The notes: generated by a model not told the origin, from the letters alone. DNA of 64,000 bases from Orbaceae bacterium lpD02 (GCA_036251875.1 CP133960.1:682001-746000); one strand, 5' to 3'; positions 19,577 to 27,853 are shown, counted from the stretch's first letter. Numbers and translations are program-made.

Positions 19577-21105
19577 AGGCTAAAAATCATATCGCAATTG
19601 GTGATAATGCGAATAACTGAGCCTATATTACCGCTGGTAGTCAACACGGCAGCTCGATTAGCGGGTGAGTGAATATTAGCAAAGGCGCCACTAATTACCG
19701 CCAGCCGCATATTAAACGGGTAAGCCCATTGGCATGGACAGGATATTCAACCATCAAAGAGACGGCTAATGTGGCTAACTTTGTTGAAAAGCTACAGACT
19801 AATCGTAAGATGACGCTAGACTTAGCCGATTACACCGATACCATGTCGGCAATGCACCATATTTTAACTAAGACGCCTTTTAGCAAGGCGCTGCCTTACA
19901 CTTTACCTCCTTTCACCCATAAACAGCTGCAAGAGGGATTACGCACACCGTGGACGGCAGAGCTTATCGGCCGCTTAGCGATAAATTATGAGAGTGAATG
20001 GTACAGCGATGAAAACTTAAGCAAATGGAATGAGATTGATGAGCTTTATCAAAAGCAGACCGAGCAAAAACGCCAAGCGATTATTGACGAGTTAACTAAA
20101 GCCAATATAACTGCTCCAGCGTTACGTCAACATGCGTGTGGGATACTCGATAAAAACGCTGCATACCGAATAAATGAATGGCAGTTAGAAAAGCAACACC
20201 GCATTAAACCGTCGCTCTGGTGGGATGAAGTCGCTAAGGCGCAGGCAGCAAAAAGTACAACAGCAACACCTAACCAGCCAGTGTTATCCAATTTATCAGC
20301 AGATGGGAAAGCGTGGTATTTGCATCCGGTGGGGATGACGGAGTTTGTTGTTGGCGACTTATTGATAACAATGGAAATGTTATTAGCGGCTCACCCTTGG
20401 GGGGCAAAAGACTATTATAATATAATATTACCTTATCTAAATCAGTATGCTGCAGCATACAAATTGACTGAAGCTAAAGAAATAGCCCATTTTTTATCTC
20501 AAATTGGCCATGAAACTGGATTTAAAGCAGATAGTGAAGATCTTTATTACAAACAACAAATAATGAAAAAAACTTTTGGCTGTAAAGGAGGGAAGAAAAA
20601 TTATAATAAAGAAACAGATAGTTGTGATTTAGGGAAACTAAGGTCAAAATTATGGACAAATACGTCATATTATGAAAAAAATCCAGAGCACTTAGGTAAT
20701 TATGTTTATGCCAATAGAATGGGTAATGGGGATGAATCATCTGGAGATGGCTATCGTTACAGAGGACGAGGAGTTATTCAATTAACTGGAAAGGATGCCT
20801 ATCGCAATTTTACTAGAGTTCATAATCGAAATAATCCAGATGACGTTCAAGATTTCGTAGCTAGTCCTGATTTACTTGCAAGTTCCAAACAATATTATAT
20901 TGAATCAGCGTTTGCATTTTGGTTTACTAAAACAGGAAAACCCAATCCAACCGTAAATAGATTCGTGAACCTACGTGATTTAGCTAAATTAGGTACGGTT
21001 CAAGAAGTCACTCAGCTAGTTAATGGTGGACAAAATGGTTATGCAGATAGAAAACAGAGATTTAATCGAATTTCAAGGCTGCTTGGTTTAATAGAAGAGG
21101 AATAA
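19573..21105 (+). pseudogene. Silent orphan toxin-tip cassette (5'-truncated copy of the effector)
   Basis: The sequence aligns codon for codon with the effector from about base 17430 onward, but the upstream 16 kDa-scale core is missing. At the 5' end two TGG codons of the parent have become TGA (19618 and 19666), so no start codon with a ribosome site opens the frame; the open part runs from 19669 for 478 residues. The first half is almost identical to the parent. The GH19-like tip keeps GHETG and GDGYRYRGRGVIQLTG but differs strongly in between (FKADSEDLYYKQQIMKK against FRIINENLGYSGQRMKM). It looks like a donor cassette for tip exchange by recombination. Confidence 0.8.
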
Positions 21106-21109
21106 GCGT

Positions 21110-21640
21110 ATGTTAAAAACACTTCATATGTTATGCATTGTTTTGTGTTTAGTATTTTCATCCTTCGTTTTTAGTCAGCAAAACGATCCTATTATGCATG
21201 GGCCATTTAAAACTAATTTATATAATGATGGTGAGCTTTATTTTGAACAGACATCAAATTTTGAATACCCTATAAATTTTGTTTTAAAATATCAATGTGA
21301 TAGAGAAATTAAAAAATATATTATTGATAGATATTCTCATAATGGTGGTGTACCAGAAATAGAATCTTTATTTTTTTATAAAATAAATGAAGTTCCTTAT
21401 GTTTTCACTATAGTTTTATGGAATATAAACCATCGAGGTATTGGTACATATGGTCAATATTACCAAGTATATGGATATAAAAAAAATAATGGAAATATTT
21501 TAATTAAAGATGAAACTATTGAATATGATAATAATCTATCAGGTATAGAAGGAAGTGATAATGGAGAAGAGTCTCACTTTAAATATAAAACAGCTGCAGA
21601 AGTAAAAAAATATATTAAAGAGACATATAATAAAAAATAA
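21110..21640 (+). CDS. Putative periplasmic immunity protein 2
   Basis: 176 residues, signal peptide HMLCIVLCLVFSSFVFS, 4 bases after the orphan toxin stop. It is a diverged paralogue of the immunity protein at 18970: N- and C-terminal ends nearly identical, middle different. It likely neutralises the variant tip encoded just before it. Because the toxin cassette has no proper start, this gene may serve as spare immunity against relatives that carry the variant tip. Confidence 0.6.
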   Translation: MLKTLHMLCIVLCLVFSSFVFSQQNDPIMHGPFKTNLYNDGELYFEQTSNFEYPINFVLKYQCDREIKKYIIDRYSHNGGVPEIESLFFYKINEVPYVFTIVLWNINHRGIGTYGQYYQVYGYKKNNGNILIKDETIEYDNNLSGIEGSDNGEESHFKYKTAAEVKKYIKETYNKK

Positions 21641-21695
21641 ATATATTGCTCAGGTAAAATTAAACTGGTGCGTAACCTACTGCTAGAATAAATTA
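21561..21695 (+). repeat. Cassette-end direct repeat, copy 2
   Basis: Second copy of the 135-base repeat at 19442. Immediately after its last base the sequence changes to a different GH19-type toxin tail, so its end marks a cassette junction. Confidence 0.85.
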
Positions 21696-21952
21696 CTTTT
21701 CTGAAACAAGAGAACGAGGTTCCGTTTCTTATTTTAATAGATATGATCCAATTCTTGCAGACTCCGCGGTAAGAAAAAAAGTAGCTATGTTAAATGGTAA
21801 CACTTTGCAGGGTGATGGTTATAAATATAGAGGCCGAGGATTAGTACAGCTAACATGGAAAAATAATTATCAAGCGGCAACAAATTATTTTAATATTGAT
21901 TTTATTAATAATCCAGACAAAGCTAGCGAGTATGGTTATGCTGTACCTATAA
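21696..21952 (+). pseudogene. Third orphan toxin-tip fragment (lysozyme/GH19-like), truncated
   Basis: Open frame without a plausible start. It reads SVSYFNRYDPILADSAVRK, then GDGYKYRGRGLVQLTWKNNY and NPDKASEYGYAVPIM. This is the core of a GH19-like endolysin of a different subtype from the two upstream tips (GLVQLTWK instead of GVIQLTGK). The frame is cut at 21953 by the right end of an IS element in inverted orientation, so the C-terminus is lost. Confidence 0.75.
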
Positions 21953-22041
21953 TGATCCTCGCCAAAATATTAGACAGTGCTTGCCTCTATAAATGTGTTA
22001 TTTAGGTAGTACTGCTTTTCATATTGTTCTGGCGATATCCA
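21953..22041 (-). mobile_element. IS3-family right-end remnant, inverted
   Basis: 89 bases match the right end of the complete IS at 23009-24248, in reverse orientation, with three or four mismatches. It includes the terminal TGATCCTCGCCAAAATATT and the codons for the last 25 or so residues of OrfB. The rest of the element is gone. The mismatches show it is older than the two intact copies. Confidence 0.85.
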
Positions 22042-22192
22042 TCCTGTATTGATAGATGATCTCAGTTTCCCTTCTGGTATCAATCCTTTTATTTTTTCTA
22101 GTTGGTTTAATTCCTAATAAATTGGTAATACTATCAGAAGAAAAGTCATCACCATAAATCATAAATTCCACCATCACTTTTGTTTTAGACAT
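22042..22192 (-). pseudogene. Truncated DUF4279 immunity-like gene
   Basis: About 50 residues starting MSKTKVMVEFMIYGDDFSSD and continuing ITNLLGIKPTRKNKRIDTRRE. The YGDDF and IKPT pattern matches the N-terminus of the DUF4279 protein at 28069 (FSIYGDDFDLN, MKIKPTET). The 3' part is replaced by the IS remnant. DUF4279 proteins are often immunity partners of polymorphic toxins, so this is a dead immunity gene. Confidence 0.7.
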
Positions 22193-22279
22193 TTCTAAAA
22201 AGCCTCCTTGTAAAAACAAAACTGTTGATAGGCTACTCCATCTGGTCATATTTATGCACTAAGGCCAGTTGAGATCTAT

Positions 22280-22327
22280 AAAAAAACAATACCTACAAAA
22301 GCTTCTAAATATATTTCTGTAGGTATT
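22280..22327 (-). terminator. Intrinsic terminator after membrane immunity gene
   Basis: Minus strand ATACCTACA / TGTAGGTAT stem around a 21-base loop, followed by TGTTTTTTT; it lies just past the stop of the gene at 22352. Confidence 0.65.
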
Positions 22328-22351
22328 TTGTTTTTCATAATTTGATTATTT

Positions 22352-22735
22352 TTACTCGTTACTCTCTAAAACTACTCCTAACAATAAGCACTGTAGCCAG
22401 CATAAATTATTAATAGACACTATATGGTAGGCTAATTTAAAGAACTCTTTAATTTGTGCTGGATTTTCCATAGCAATATATACTAATTCTAAAATGTCAC
22501 CTATCATATACCCAACTATAGGATATAAAATTAATCTTATAACTTTAAATGAGACTAGACTATGAACTAATATAGCAGCTATTAAAGCAAAGAAAATCCC
22601 AATAAATACATATACATACATAATTCTATGGATCGTATAATCAAAGCCTTTCAACCATAAAAATGTAATAAAATAACTAAATACTATTGTAATTATTATA
22701 AAAAAATACTTACGTGATAATTTTGTTATTTCCAT
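22352..22735 (-). CDS. Four-helix membrane protein, putative immunity
   Basis: 127 residues, nearly all hydrophobic, with about four membrane-spanning segments and no recognised family. It lies 23 bases downstream of a toxin-tail fragment on the same strand, inside a run of toxin/immunity pairs. This suggests an inner-membrane immunity protein, but the function is inferred from position only. Confidence 0.5.
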   Translation of the reverse strand: MEITKLSRKYFFIIITIVFSYFITFLWLKGFDYTIHRIMYVYVFIGIFFALIAAILVHSLVSFKVIRLILYPIVGYMIGDILELVYIAMENPAQIKEFFKLAYHIVSINNLCWLQCLLLGVVLESNE

Positions 22736-22758
22736 AATCCCCCCTAAACTAAATAATA

Positions 22759-22974
22759 TTATTTTTTCTTTTTGGGAGGATTTATTATTTGTGTTTCAGG
22801 ACCATTAATACTTGGAAACTTTAAATTTCCTGGAAAACTCGTTGAGTCAAAACCAGGAAACATTCCAGATTTTTCTAATACTTCACTGACCCTACTAGCA
22901 CAAATCAATCCCCCTCCTCCACCTACATCCATTGCTATATTTTTTAAGTTTTCAGCCCCATCAGGAGTAACAAC
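22759..22974 (-). pseudogene. Orphan toxin C-terminal fragment
   Basis: About 71 residues in frame, preceded at once by a TGA, so there is no real start. The sequence contains GGGGGLICASRVSEVLEKSG. A Cys followed by a helix of this kind starts the catalytic helix in papain-like (CHAP/NlpC-type) hydrolases, so a peptidase or amidase toxin tail is possible. The end is proline- and lysine-rich. The upstream part appears removed by IS activity, since an IS end lies 15 bases upstream. Weakly supported as to enzyme class. Confidence 0.45.
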
Positions 22975-22988
22975 CACTCAACTTTTCT

Positions 22989-23006
22989 CTGTATAATATT
23001 TTGGCG
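22989..23006 (+). mobile_element. 18-base fragment of IS right end abutting intact IS
   Basis: CTGTATAATATTTTGGCG matches the inner part of the IS right end with one mismatch but lacks the terminal AGGATCA. Two bases later the left end of the intact IS starts. Confidence 0.65.
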
Positions 23007-23077
23007 TGTGATCCTCGCCAAAAAAGTGGACAAATGCCACCTCTATGATATAAATAAAAATCAGAGGAGAACATATC

Positions 23078-23359
23078 ATGGTCAAAAAATTCAGTACCGA
23101 GTTCAAACAGCAATCGGTCGATTATGCGCTGTCTAACGCTCACCTTTCAATAACTGAGCTGGCCAACCATTTAGGTATAGGTAAATCGACCCTTGATAAG
23201 TGGATAAGGCTGCTAGCGCCAAATAAAACCAGTCGTCGAGAGCTCACCATTGAGCAGCAAAAAATTATCGCCCTAGAAAAAGAGGTAAAAGAGCTCAAAA
23301 TGGCGAATGAAATCCTAAAAAAGGCGCATGTGTACTTCATCAACCATCCAAGTCGGTGA
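23078..23359 (+). CDS. IS3-family transposase OrfA
   Basis: 93 residues. A helix-turn-helix (SITELANHLGIGKSTLDKWI) binds the terminal repeats, followed by a coiled-coil segment (IEQQKIIALEKEVKELKMANEILKKA, heptads). The usual OrfA ending ILKKAHVYF is present. Its 3' end overlaps orfB and contains the frameshift site at 23317. RBS AGAGGAGA. Confidence 0.93.
   Translation: MVKKFSTEFKQQSVDYALSNAHLSITELANHLGIGKSTLDKWIRLLAPNKTSRRELTIEQQKIIALEKEVKELKMANEILKKAHVYFINHPSR
23317..23323 (+). other. Programmed -1 frameshift site in IS
   Basis: AAAAAAG is read as A AAA AAG in the OrfA frame. A -1 slip here joins OrfA to an open frame that runs through KKGACVLHQPSKSVKYKYM into OrfB, giving the fused transposase typical of IS3-family elements. 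The same site lies at 41731-41737 in copy 2. Confidence 0.7.
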
Positions 23360-24231
23360 AGTACAAGTACATGAAGCAACACTTATCATCCTATTCAGTG
23401 CCGTTAATCTGTCGTCAGTTAAATATTAGCGTGTCAGGTTACTATGCTTGGCTCAGACGTGAGCCCAAATCAAACGGACTAATTGATAACATCAAGACAC
23501 TTTATTGGTGGCATAAAGCCCGTTTGGGCGCACCAAGCTTAGTGCACGATATCAGGGATAAGGGCTATAATGTGTCAGAGAGAACGGTCAGTCGAGTATT
23601 ACAAAAATTAGGCTTGCGGAGTAAGGCTACACGTAAATTTAACTATCGGGCTGCGCCAAAGCTATCTCATGATGTGGCGCCAAATACCTTAGACAGGCAG
23701 TTTAATCCGGATAAACCTAATAACGTTTGGGTGACCGATATCACGTATATCAAAACCGGTGAAGGCTGGCTATACCTCTGTGTGATTATTGATTTATTCG
23801 GGCGAAAAGTAATTGGTCGGCAAACGAGTCACCGTATTGATAGGCATTTAGTCTGTAATACACTCAAAAATGCCTTATTCCGTCGCCAGTTTCCAAAAGG
23901 TGTTTTGCTCCATAGTGACAGAGGAAGTCAATATTGCAGTGCGGATTTTAAACGATTAATATTACTAAACGGACTTAAACAAAGCATGAGCCGAACCGGT
24001 AATTGCTGGGATAATGCGGTTGCAGAAAGTTTCTTTCATACCTTAAAAGCACATATTATTCATGATTGTTATTACAAAACACGGGAGCAGGCAAATAAAG
24101 CACTATTTGAATATATTGAAATCTATTATAATCGGGTTCGTCGCCATTCAGCTAATGGTTGGATATCGCCAGAACAATATGAAAATCAGTACTACTTAAA
24201 TAACACATTTATAGAGGCGAGCACTGTCTAA
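23356..24231 (+). CDS. IS3-family transposase OrfB (DDE integrase domain)
   Basis: 291 residues of rve-type transposase. An N-terminal helical region (HTH_21-like) is followed by the catalytic core: first Asp in WVTDITYIKTGEG, second in LLHSDRGSQY, Glu in NCWDNAVAESFFHTLK. It is probably made mainly as the OrfAB fusion. The GTG start overlaps the OrfA stop. Confidence 0.93.
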   Translation: MKYKYMKQHLSSYSVPLICRQLNISVSGYYAWLRREPKSNGLIDNIKTLYWWHKARLGAPSLVHDIRDKGYNVSERTVSRVLQKLGLRSKATRKFNYRAAPKLSHDVAPNTLDRQFNPDKPNNVWVTDITYIKTGEGWLYLCVIIDLFGRKVIGRQTSHRIDRHLVCNTLKNALFRRQFPKGVLLHSDRGSQYCSADFKRLILLNGLKQSMSRTGNCWDNAVAESFFHTLKAHIIHDCYYKTREQANKALFEYIEIYYNRVRRHSANGWISPEQYENQYYLNNTFIEASTV

Positions 24232-24337
24232 TATTTTGGCGAGGATCAGAGGATTGCCTAACGCTTGAAGAGTTAAGTGGAATACTCGTATTTAAATTTA
24301 GGGAACATAAGCTATATAATTATATTTCCATCCCTTA

Positions 24338-24826
24338 TCATTTTTTAAACATATTTAATCCTATTTTTTTTATCGATTTATTTATTTTTTGTTCATTCAA
24401 TAATTTAGGTTTTAATACAAAAAATTCATGAGTTAAATCATAACCTGTTCGAGTGAAGCAACCTAACGTAGGATATAATAAAGTGCATAAAGGTGATTCT
24501 AACAGCGCATTATTTACATGGCGCTGATATTCATCAAATGATTTAATTAAAATAGGAATATTATCAAGCATAACGATAACATCACCTTTTGCTAACTTAA
24601 ATAATAGCTTATAAAAAACAATAAACTTATTTTTTATCTGAACAAATTGTTTCATTTTATTTGGGTCTTTACCTACATCGGCATAACACACCAAATCTAC
24701 ATTAATATACTCATCTTCGCTCAAAAAGTGATCAAAGCATGAAATATAAAAAATAAAATACTCTTTTTCTAGTGCACTATAATTACTGAAATCAGAGTTT
24801 ATAAACTTATCCATTAATGTATTCAT
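24338..24826 (-). CDS. Putative immunity protein of orphan RHS tail
   Basis: 162 residues, cytosolic, no family recognised. Its ATG overlaps the stop of the orphan RHS toxin tail (ATGA-type overlap), the arrangement of RHS-CT/immunity pairs. It contains no signal peptide, which suits a cytoplasmic toxin target. Function is inferred only from this coupling. Confidence 0.55.
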   Translation of the reverse strand: MNTLMDKFINSDFSNYSALEKEYFIFYISCFDHFLSEDEYINVDLVCYADVGKDPNKMKQFVQIKNKFIVFYKLLFKLAKGDVIVMLDNIPILIKSFDEYQRHVNNALLESPLCTLLYPTLGCFTRTGYDLTHEFFVLKPKLLNEQKINKSIKKIGLNMFKK

Positions 24827-25344
24827 TTTCTTAAAAATTGCCCTCCACTATCTAACGTTCCTATTCTACCACCTTTCTTATTCAATAATTTCCAAGCACT
24901 ACCTCCATGTGATTTAGCTCCCGCTCTATCAGGTGAAACACTCCACCCAGTTTTTGGATCTCTATAATTTTCGTCTTTTCCTTTAGCACTAAAACGATTT
25001 AGATCAACCTTATCTCCTTTCTGCAAATCTCCTTTATAATTAGCGTATTTATCTTGATCATCATCATTAGGTGAACCAGTTCCCCCAACCAAACTTATGC
25101 TTATGCTTGTACTTGCTTCACATCCGTTATCCTGCTCTTGGCTATCATCACTAGAACACGAAAGCATTCCCCAAATGCCACCAATAACACCGCCAGCAGT
25201 ACCACAAGGAACAGCCGCTAAACCACCCGTTATAGATCCACAAAGAGCGCCGCCGCCAACAGCCCCTGCACCAGTACCGAGTATAGAACCAATTGCATAA
25301 CCTACCCTGAGCTCATTACTCTCCCCTTTCGGGCTAATGGTCAC
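24823..25344 (-). CDS. Orphan RHS C-terminal toxin (glycine-rich linker plus toxin tail)
   Basis: 173 residues. Residues 15 to about 95 repeat the linker of the full RHS protein at 28483 (GSILGTGAGAVGGGALCGSITGGLAAVPCGTAG, then GGTGSPND), but one block of about 20 residues is missing. The tail then diverges entirely: KGDKVDLNRFSAKGK, YRDPKTGWSVSPDRAG and HGGSAWKLLNKKGGRIGTLD. The last motif resembles small nuclease tails of polymorphic toxins; the enzyme class is uncertain. There is no convincing start codon (a GTG at 25344), so it is probably a silent donor or remnant. Confidence 0.65.
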   Translation of the reverse strand: MTISPKGESNELRVGYAIGSILGTGAGAVGGGALCGSITGGLAAVPCGTAGGVIGGIWGMLSCSSDDSQEQDNGCEASTSISISLVGGTGSPNDDDQDKYANYKGDLQKGDKVDLNRFSAKGKDENYRDPKTGWSVSPDRAGAKSHGGSAWKLLNKKGGRIGTLDSGGQFLRK

Positions 25345-25411
25345 AATTTATAAACGGTTTTTTGGGGAAAAGGGAAAATAACTTGTTAGTGGAGGTTACT
25401 ACGCAATAAAA

Positions 25412-25912
25412 TCAAATCTTGCTTTTAAGTGCATTTAAAATAATATCTTTTCTTATATTAAAATCGCCAAAAATATCTTTAGATATATCTTTATACAAAT
25501 CATGGTTATCTTGCTCATCAGAAATCTCATAGTTATTTTGCTCATTCGCAATAAATATCGCGGTAGGAATAACTACATCAGCTATTTGTAATAAAATTTT
25601 TTTATCTTCTAAAGCTTTCTCAGCAAGTAATGAAATCATTGCGCCAAACAATGAACCTAATTCGATAAATCTAAATTTTTTAAATTTTTTATCTAAGATA
25701 AACCGACAATACCCTCTCGTATAGTACCGAAAAGGTATGCCTGGCATGTACCTTAAGTAATCAATCGCATCAATAGTATGATTAATTAAAAATGGTTCCA
25801 TCTCAAACGTCGTCTTGCCAAAATAAAATTCAACTGCTGCTTTAAAATCCAAATCTTTTGACGACATAACTCCCCAGTCTTTTTTACTTGGGAAAATAGA
25901 TCCATTTTTCAT
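25412..25912 (-). CDS. Putative immunity protein, copy A
   Basis: 166 residues, start chosen at 25912 because the paralogue at 26590 begins there and translation further upstream is not conserved. The family is not recognised. It shares almost the whole sequence (FPSKKDWGVMSS, FYFGKTTFEMEPFLINHT, FRYYTRGYCRFILDK) with copy B, about 90 percent by eye. Differences cluster near residues 95-110 and in the acidic region near 145. In a run of immunity genes without adjacent toxins it is probably spare immunity. Confidence 0.6.
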   Translation of the reverse strand: MKNGSIFPSKKDWGVMSSKDLDFKAAVEFYFGKTTFEMEPFLINHTIDAIDYLRYMPGIPFRYYTRGYCRFILDKKFKKFRFIELGSLFGAMISLLAEKALEDKKILLQIADVVIPTAIFIANEQNNYEISDEQDNHDLYKDISKDIFGDFNIRKDIILNALKSKI

Positions 25913-25973
25913 AATAAGTTCCTTTAACAATAGGGATAGCGATAGATAGACTTTTATACATAACGCTTTTGAC

Positions 25974-26192
25974 TTATAAATTAATAGTTTCTTGGCATCC
26001 GTCTTTGTCAACAATAAAAACCTCAACTTTGAAACCATCAGGATAGTCTTTAAAGCCAACAATGTTTAATCGCTTGTTTTTTTCATCGATTGCTCGTTCT
26101 AAAGAGGAAAAAGTACCTATTTTCAATTCCTGAACACCACCTAATTCAGTTTCATTAATATGATTTAGTATGTATACCTTATTTTCTTTCAT
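25974..26192 (-). CDS. Small immunity-like protein (DUF7336-like)
   Basis: 72 residues. KVYILNHINE, KIGTFSSLERAIDEKN and GFKDYPDGFKVEVFIVDKD fit the DUF7336 pattern found next to polymorphic toxins. The closing Trp-x-x-Gly-Phe of the family is replaced here (CQETINL). It lies between the two 166-residue paralogues. Confidence 0.5.
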   Translation of the reverse strand: MKENKVYILNHINETELGGVQELKIGTFSSLERAIDEKNKRLNIVGFKDYPDGFKVEVFIVDKDGCQETINL

Positions 26193-26215
26193 ATCGACCT
26201 ACTCATTTTTATTTA

Positions 26216-26488
26216 TTAACATTCGCCTAAAGTGATAAAACCCTCTTCCCATTCTGCTCTATCCAAAAGGACATCATAAATATTAAGCCTTTTTAGATTG
26301 TTTGTAGAATAATTCGTTGAAAAGAATTCTTTTTTCTGCAAGGCAAGCTCATAAGAACTATAAATGCCTAACACTTTCCCATCATCTAAGTCAAAATTTG
26401 CTGAATCAGGTGACTCTAGCTCCGCATCGGTACCGCCATGATAAGAATAAGTGTCATAGCTTAACTCATATAATTTAATTGTTATCAT
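26216..26488 (-). CDS. Small immunity-like protein (DUF7336-like), second
   Basis: 90 residues, distantly like its neighbour at 25974: KLYELSYDTY start, KVLGIYSSYELALQKKEFF core and the closing AEWEEGF. The similarity to DUF7336 is by pattern, not by a search. It ends 23 bases before the neighbour, so they are probably co-transcribed. Confidence 0.5.
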   Translation of the reverse strand: MITIKLYELSYDTYSYHGGTDAELESPDSANFDLDDGKVLGIYSSYELALQKKEFFSTNYSTNNLKRLNIYDVLLDRAEWEEGFITLGEC

Positions 26489-26589
26489 ACTATTTTACCT
26501 ATAGCCTCTAAATACTTTATATTTGGTTATATAATAATAAGAATGCAACTACCCTGTTTTTTTAATGATGAGTAGATTATGCAATAAAA

Positions 26590-27090
26590 TCAAATCTTGC
26601 TTTTAAGTGCATTTAAAATAATATCTTTTTTTATATTAAAATCGCCATAAATACTTTCACGTATATCTTTATACGGATCATAGTTATCTTGCTCATCAGA
26701 AATCTCATAGTTATTTTGCTCATTCGCAATAAATATCGCGGTAGGAATAACTACATCAACTATTTGTAATAAAATTTTTTTATCTTCTAAAGCTTTCTCT
26801 TCAAGTAATGAAAGCATTCCAGAAAACAATGAACCTAAATCGATAAATCTAAATTTTTCAAATTTTTTATCTAAGATAAACCGGCAATATCCTCTCGTAT
26901 AGTACCGAAAAGGCCTACCTGGCATGTACCTTAAGTAATCAATCGCATCAATAGTATGATTGATTAAAAATGGCTCCATCTCAAACGTCGTCTTGCCAAA
27001 ATAAAATTCAACTGCTGCTTTAAAATCCAAATCTTGTGACGACATAACTCCCCAGTCTTTTTTACTTGGGAAAATAAAGGTATTTTTCAT
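26590..27090 (-). CDS. Putative immunity protein, copy B
   Basis: 166 residues, close paralogue of the protein at 25412; the repeat continues a little past both ends of the gene (GCAATAAAATCAAATC after the stop). The two copies form a direct repeat of about 510 bases around the two DUF7336-like genes. Variation is concentrated in a few short stretches, which fits selection for different toxin variants. Confidence 0.6.
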   Translation of the reverse strand: MKNTFIFPSKKDWGVMSSQDLDFKAAVEFYFGKTTFEMEPFLINHTIDAIDYLRYMPGRPFRYYTRGYCRFILDKKFEKFRFIDLGSLFSGMLSLLEEKALEDKKILLQIVDVVIPTAIFIANEQNNYEISDEQDNYDPYKDIRESIYGDFNIKKDIILNALKSKI

Positions 27091-27235
27091 AATAAATCCC
27101 TTTAGCTATCGGTATACATTTAATATCTAATTTTAGCGCCTATGTCAGTAATAAATTTTAATGTTTGATCCTTGCAAAATTACACGTCATTAATCTATTT
27201 GCCATAACGCCAAATCAATTTTTATTTAGCTTGTC

Positions 27236-27281
27236 TTAAAAAAAATAAAAAGATATTACGACGTTATTATCATAATATCTT
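27236..27281 (-). terminator. Intrinsic terminator, immunity-cassette type 1
   Basis: Minus strand AGATATTA / TAATATCT stem followed by TTTTTATTTTTTTT. Nearly the same sequence, including the flanking TTAGCTTGTCT, recurs at 28008-28053 after the DUF4279 gene. Confidence 0.75.
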
Positions 27282-27303
27282 CAAAATAGAACGTTAGAAT
27301 CAG

Positions 27304-27402
27304 TTAAAAATCAGAACATTCGGTATATTCAATGTGATCAGCTGTTAACTCATCTAAACCATCGTCTTTACATATATAATTAAATATTCTTTTTCTTATG
27401 TG
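27304..27402 (-). pseudogene. 3' remnant of an immunity-like gene
   Basis: About 32 codons of open frame ending in TAA at 27304, preceded by TAG, with no start: HIRKRIFNYICKDDGLDELT and ADHIEYTECSDF. The acidic C-terminus and a terminator 22 bases downstream suggest the tail of a lost immunity gene. The rest of 27091-27466 holds nothing else I can identify. Confidence 0.4.
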
Positions 27403-27466
27403 CTATGACAAATAAAGCCAGGGTCTGTTAACTTATCAAGTAAAGTACTTCATCCGGTCGTGCATG

Positions 27467-27853
27467 TTATAACACGCATAGCATATGGTTAAATTCTGCT
27501 TTAATATTTACATTAATATCTAAACAAATAATATGACCATTAATCGTAAAGCCCTCTAGCTTCATTGAAGATCCTTTCACCTTGCCTAAATTTATTAGAC
27601 CAGAATCTTCAAAAGGTTTTTCCTTTAAGATATCATCTAGATTATTTATCAAAATTAATGGAATATAAGCTCCTTCAAAACCTTCATCATCTTCAAATTC
27701 TACATTAGAAAGAGAAAAATACTTTACATTTTTGCATAGAATATTTCCAATAGTCTCACCGTCATACATGCTTAGTAACTCAAAAGACACATGATTACCA
27801 TACTCCAGTATTTTGACCTCACCTAATCCCACATCTTCTATTTTTTTCATCAA
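27467..27853 (-). CDS. Hypothetical protein, putative immunity
   Basis: 128 residues, cytosolic, predicted mixed alpha/beta. I do not recognise it. LGEVKILEYGNHVSFELLS and the two-domain-like pattern are reminiscent of small beta-rich immunity proteins. It lies between the RHS/DUF4279 pair and the spare immunity genes, on the same strand. RBS AGGGA. Confidence 0.5.
   Translation of the reverse strand: MMKKIEDVGLGEVKILEYGNHVSFELLSMYDGETIGNILCKNVKYFSLSNVEFEDDEGFEGAYIPLILINNLDDILKEKPFEDSGLINLGKVKGSSMKLEGFTINGHIICLDINVNIKAEFNHMLCVL

Larger units (their letters stand above)
23009..24248 (+). mobile_element. IS3-family insertion sequence, copy 1 (1240 bp)
   Basis: Terminal inverted repeats TGATCCTCGCCAAAA at both ends, two overlapping transposase frames and a slippery A6G between them define an IS3-family element. 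It appears identical to the copy at 41423. The flanks do not show the expected 3-bp duplication (GTG left, GAG right), so the surroundings were rearranged after insertion or the copy moved by recombination. Confidence 0.92.

Noticed and set aside
19669..21105. The second effector copy as an independent functional gene from the GTG at 19669
   Set aside because: The GTG has no ribosome site and directly follows an in-frame TGA that replaces a Trp codon of the parent.
21787..22005. A 72-codon gene starting at the ATG at 21787
   Set aside because: The ATG is inside a longer toxin frame, and the last 18 codons are IS end sequence; it is a fragment, not a gene.
22772..23143. Open frames on either strand across the toxin fragment and IS left end
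   Set aside because: They cross the IS boundary or mirror the toxin fragment and have no homology.
21945..24260. Two inverted IS right ends as a composite transposon carrying the toxin fragment
   Set aside because: Outer flanks share no target duplication and one end is an 89-bp scar, so a transposable unit is not supported.
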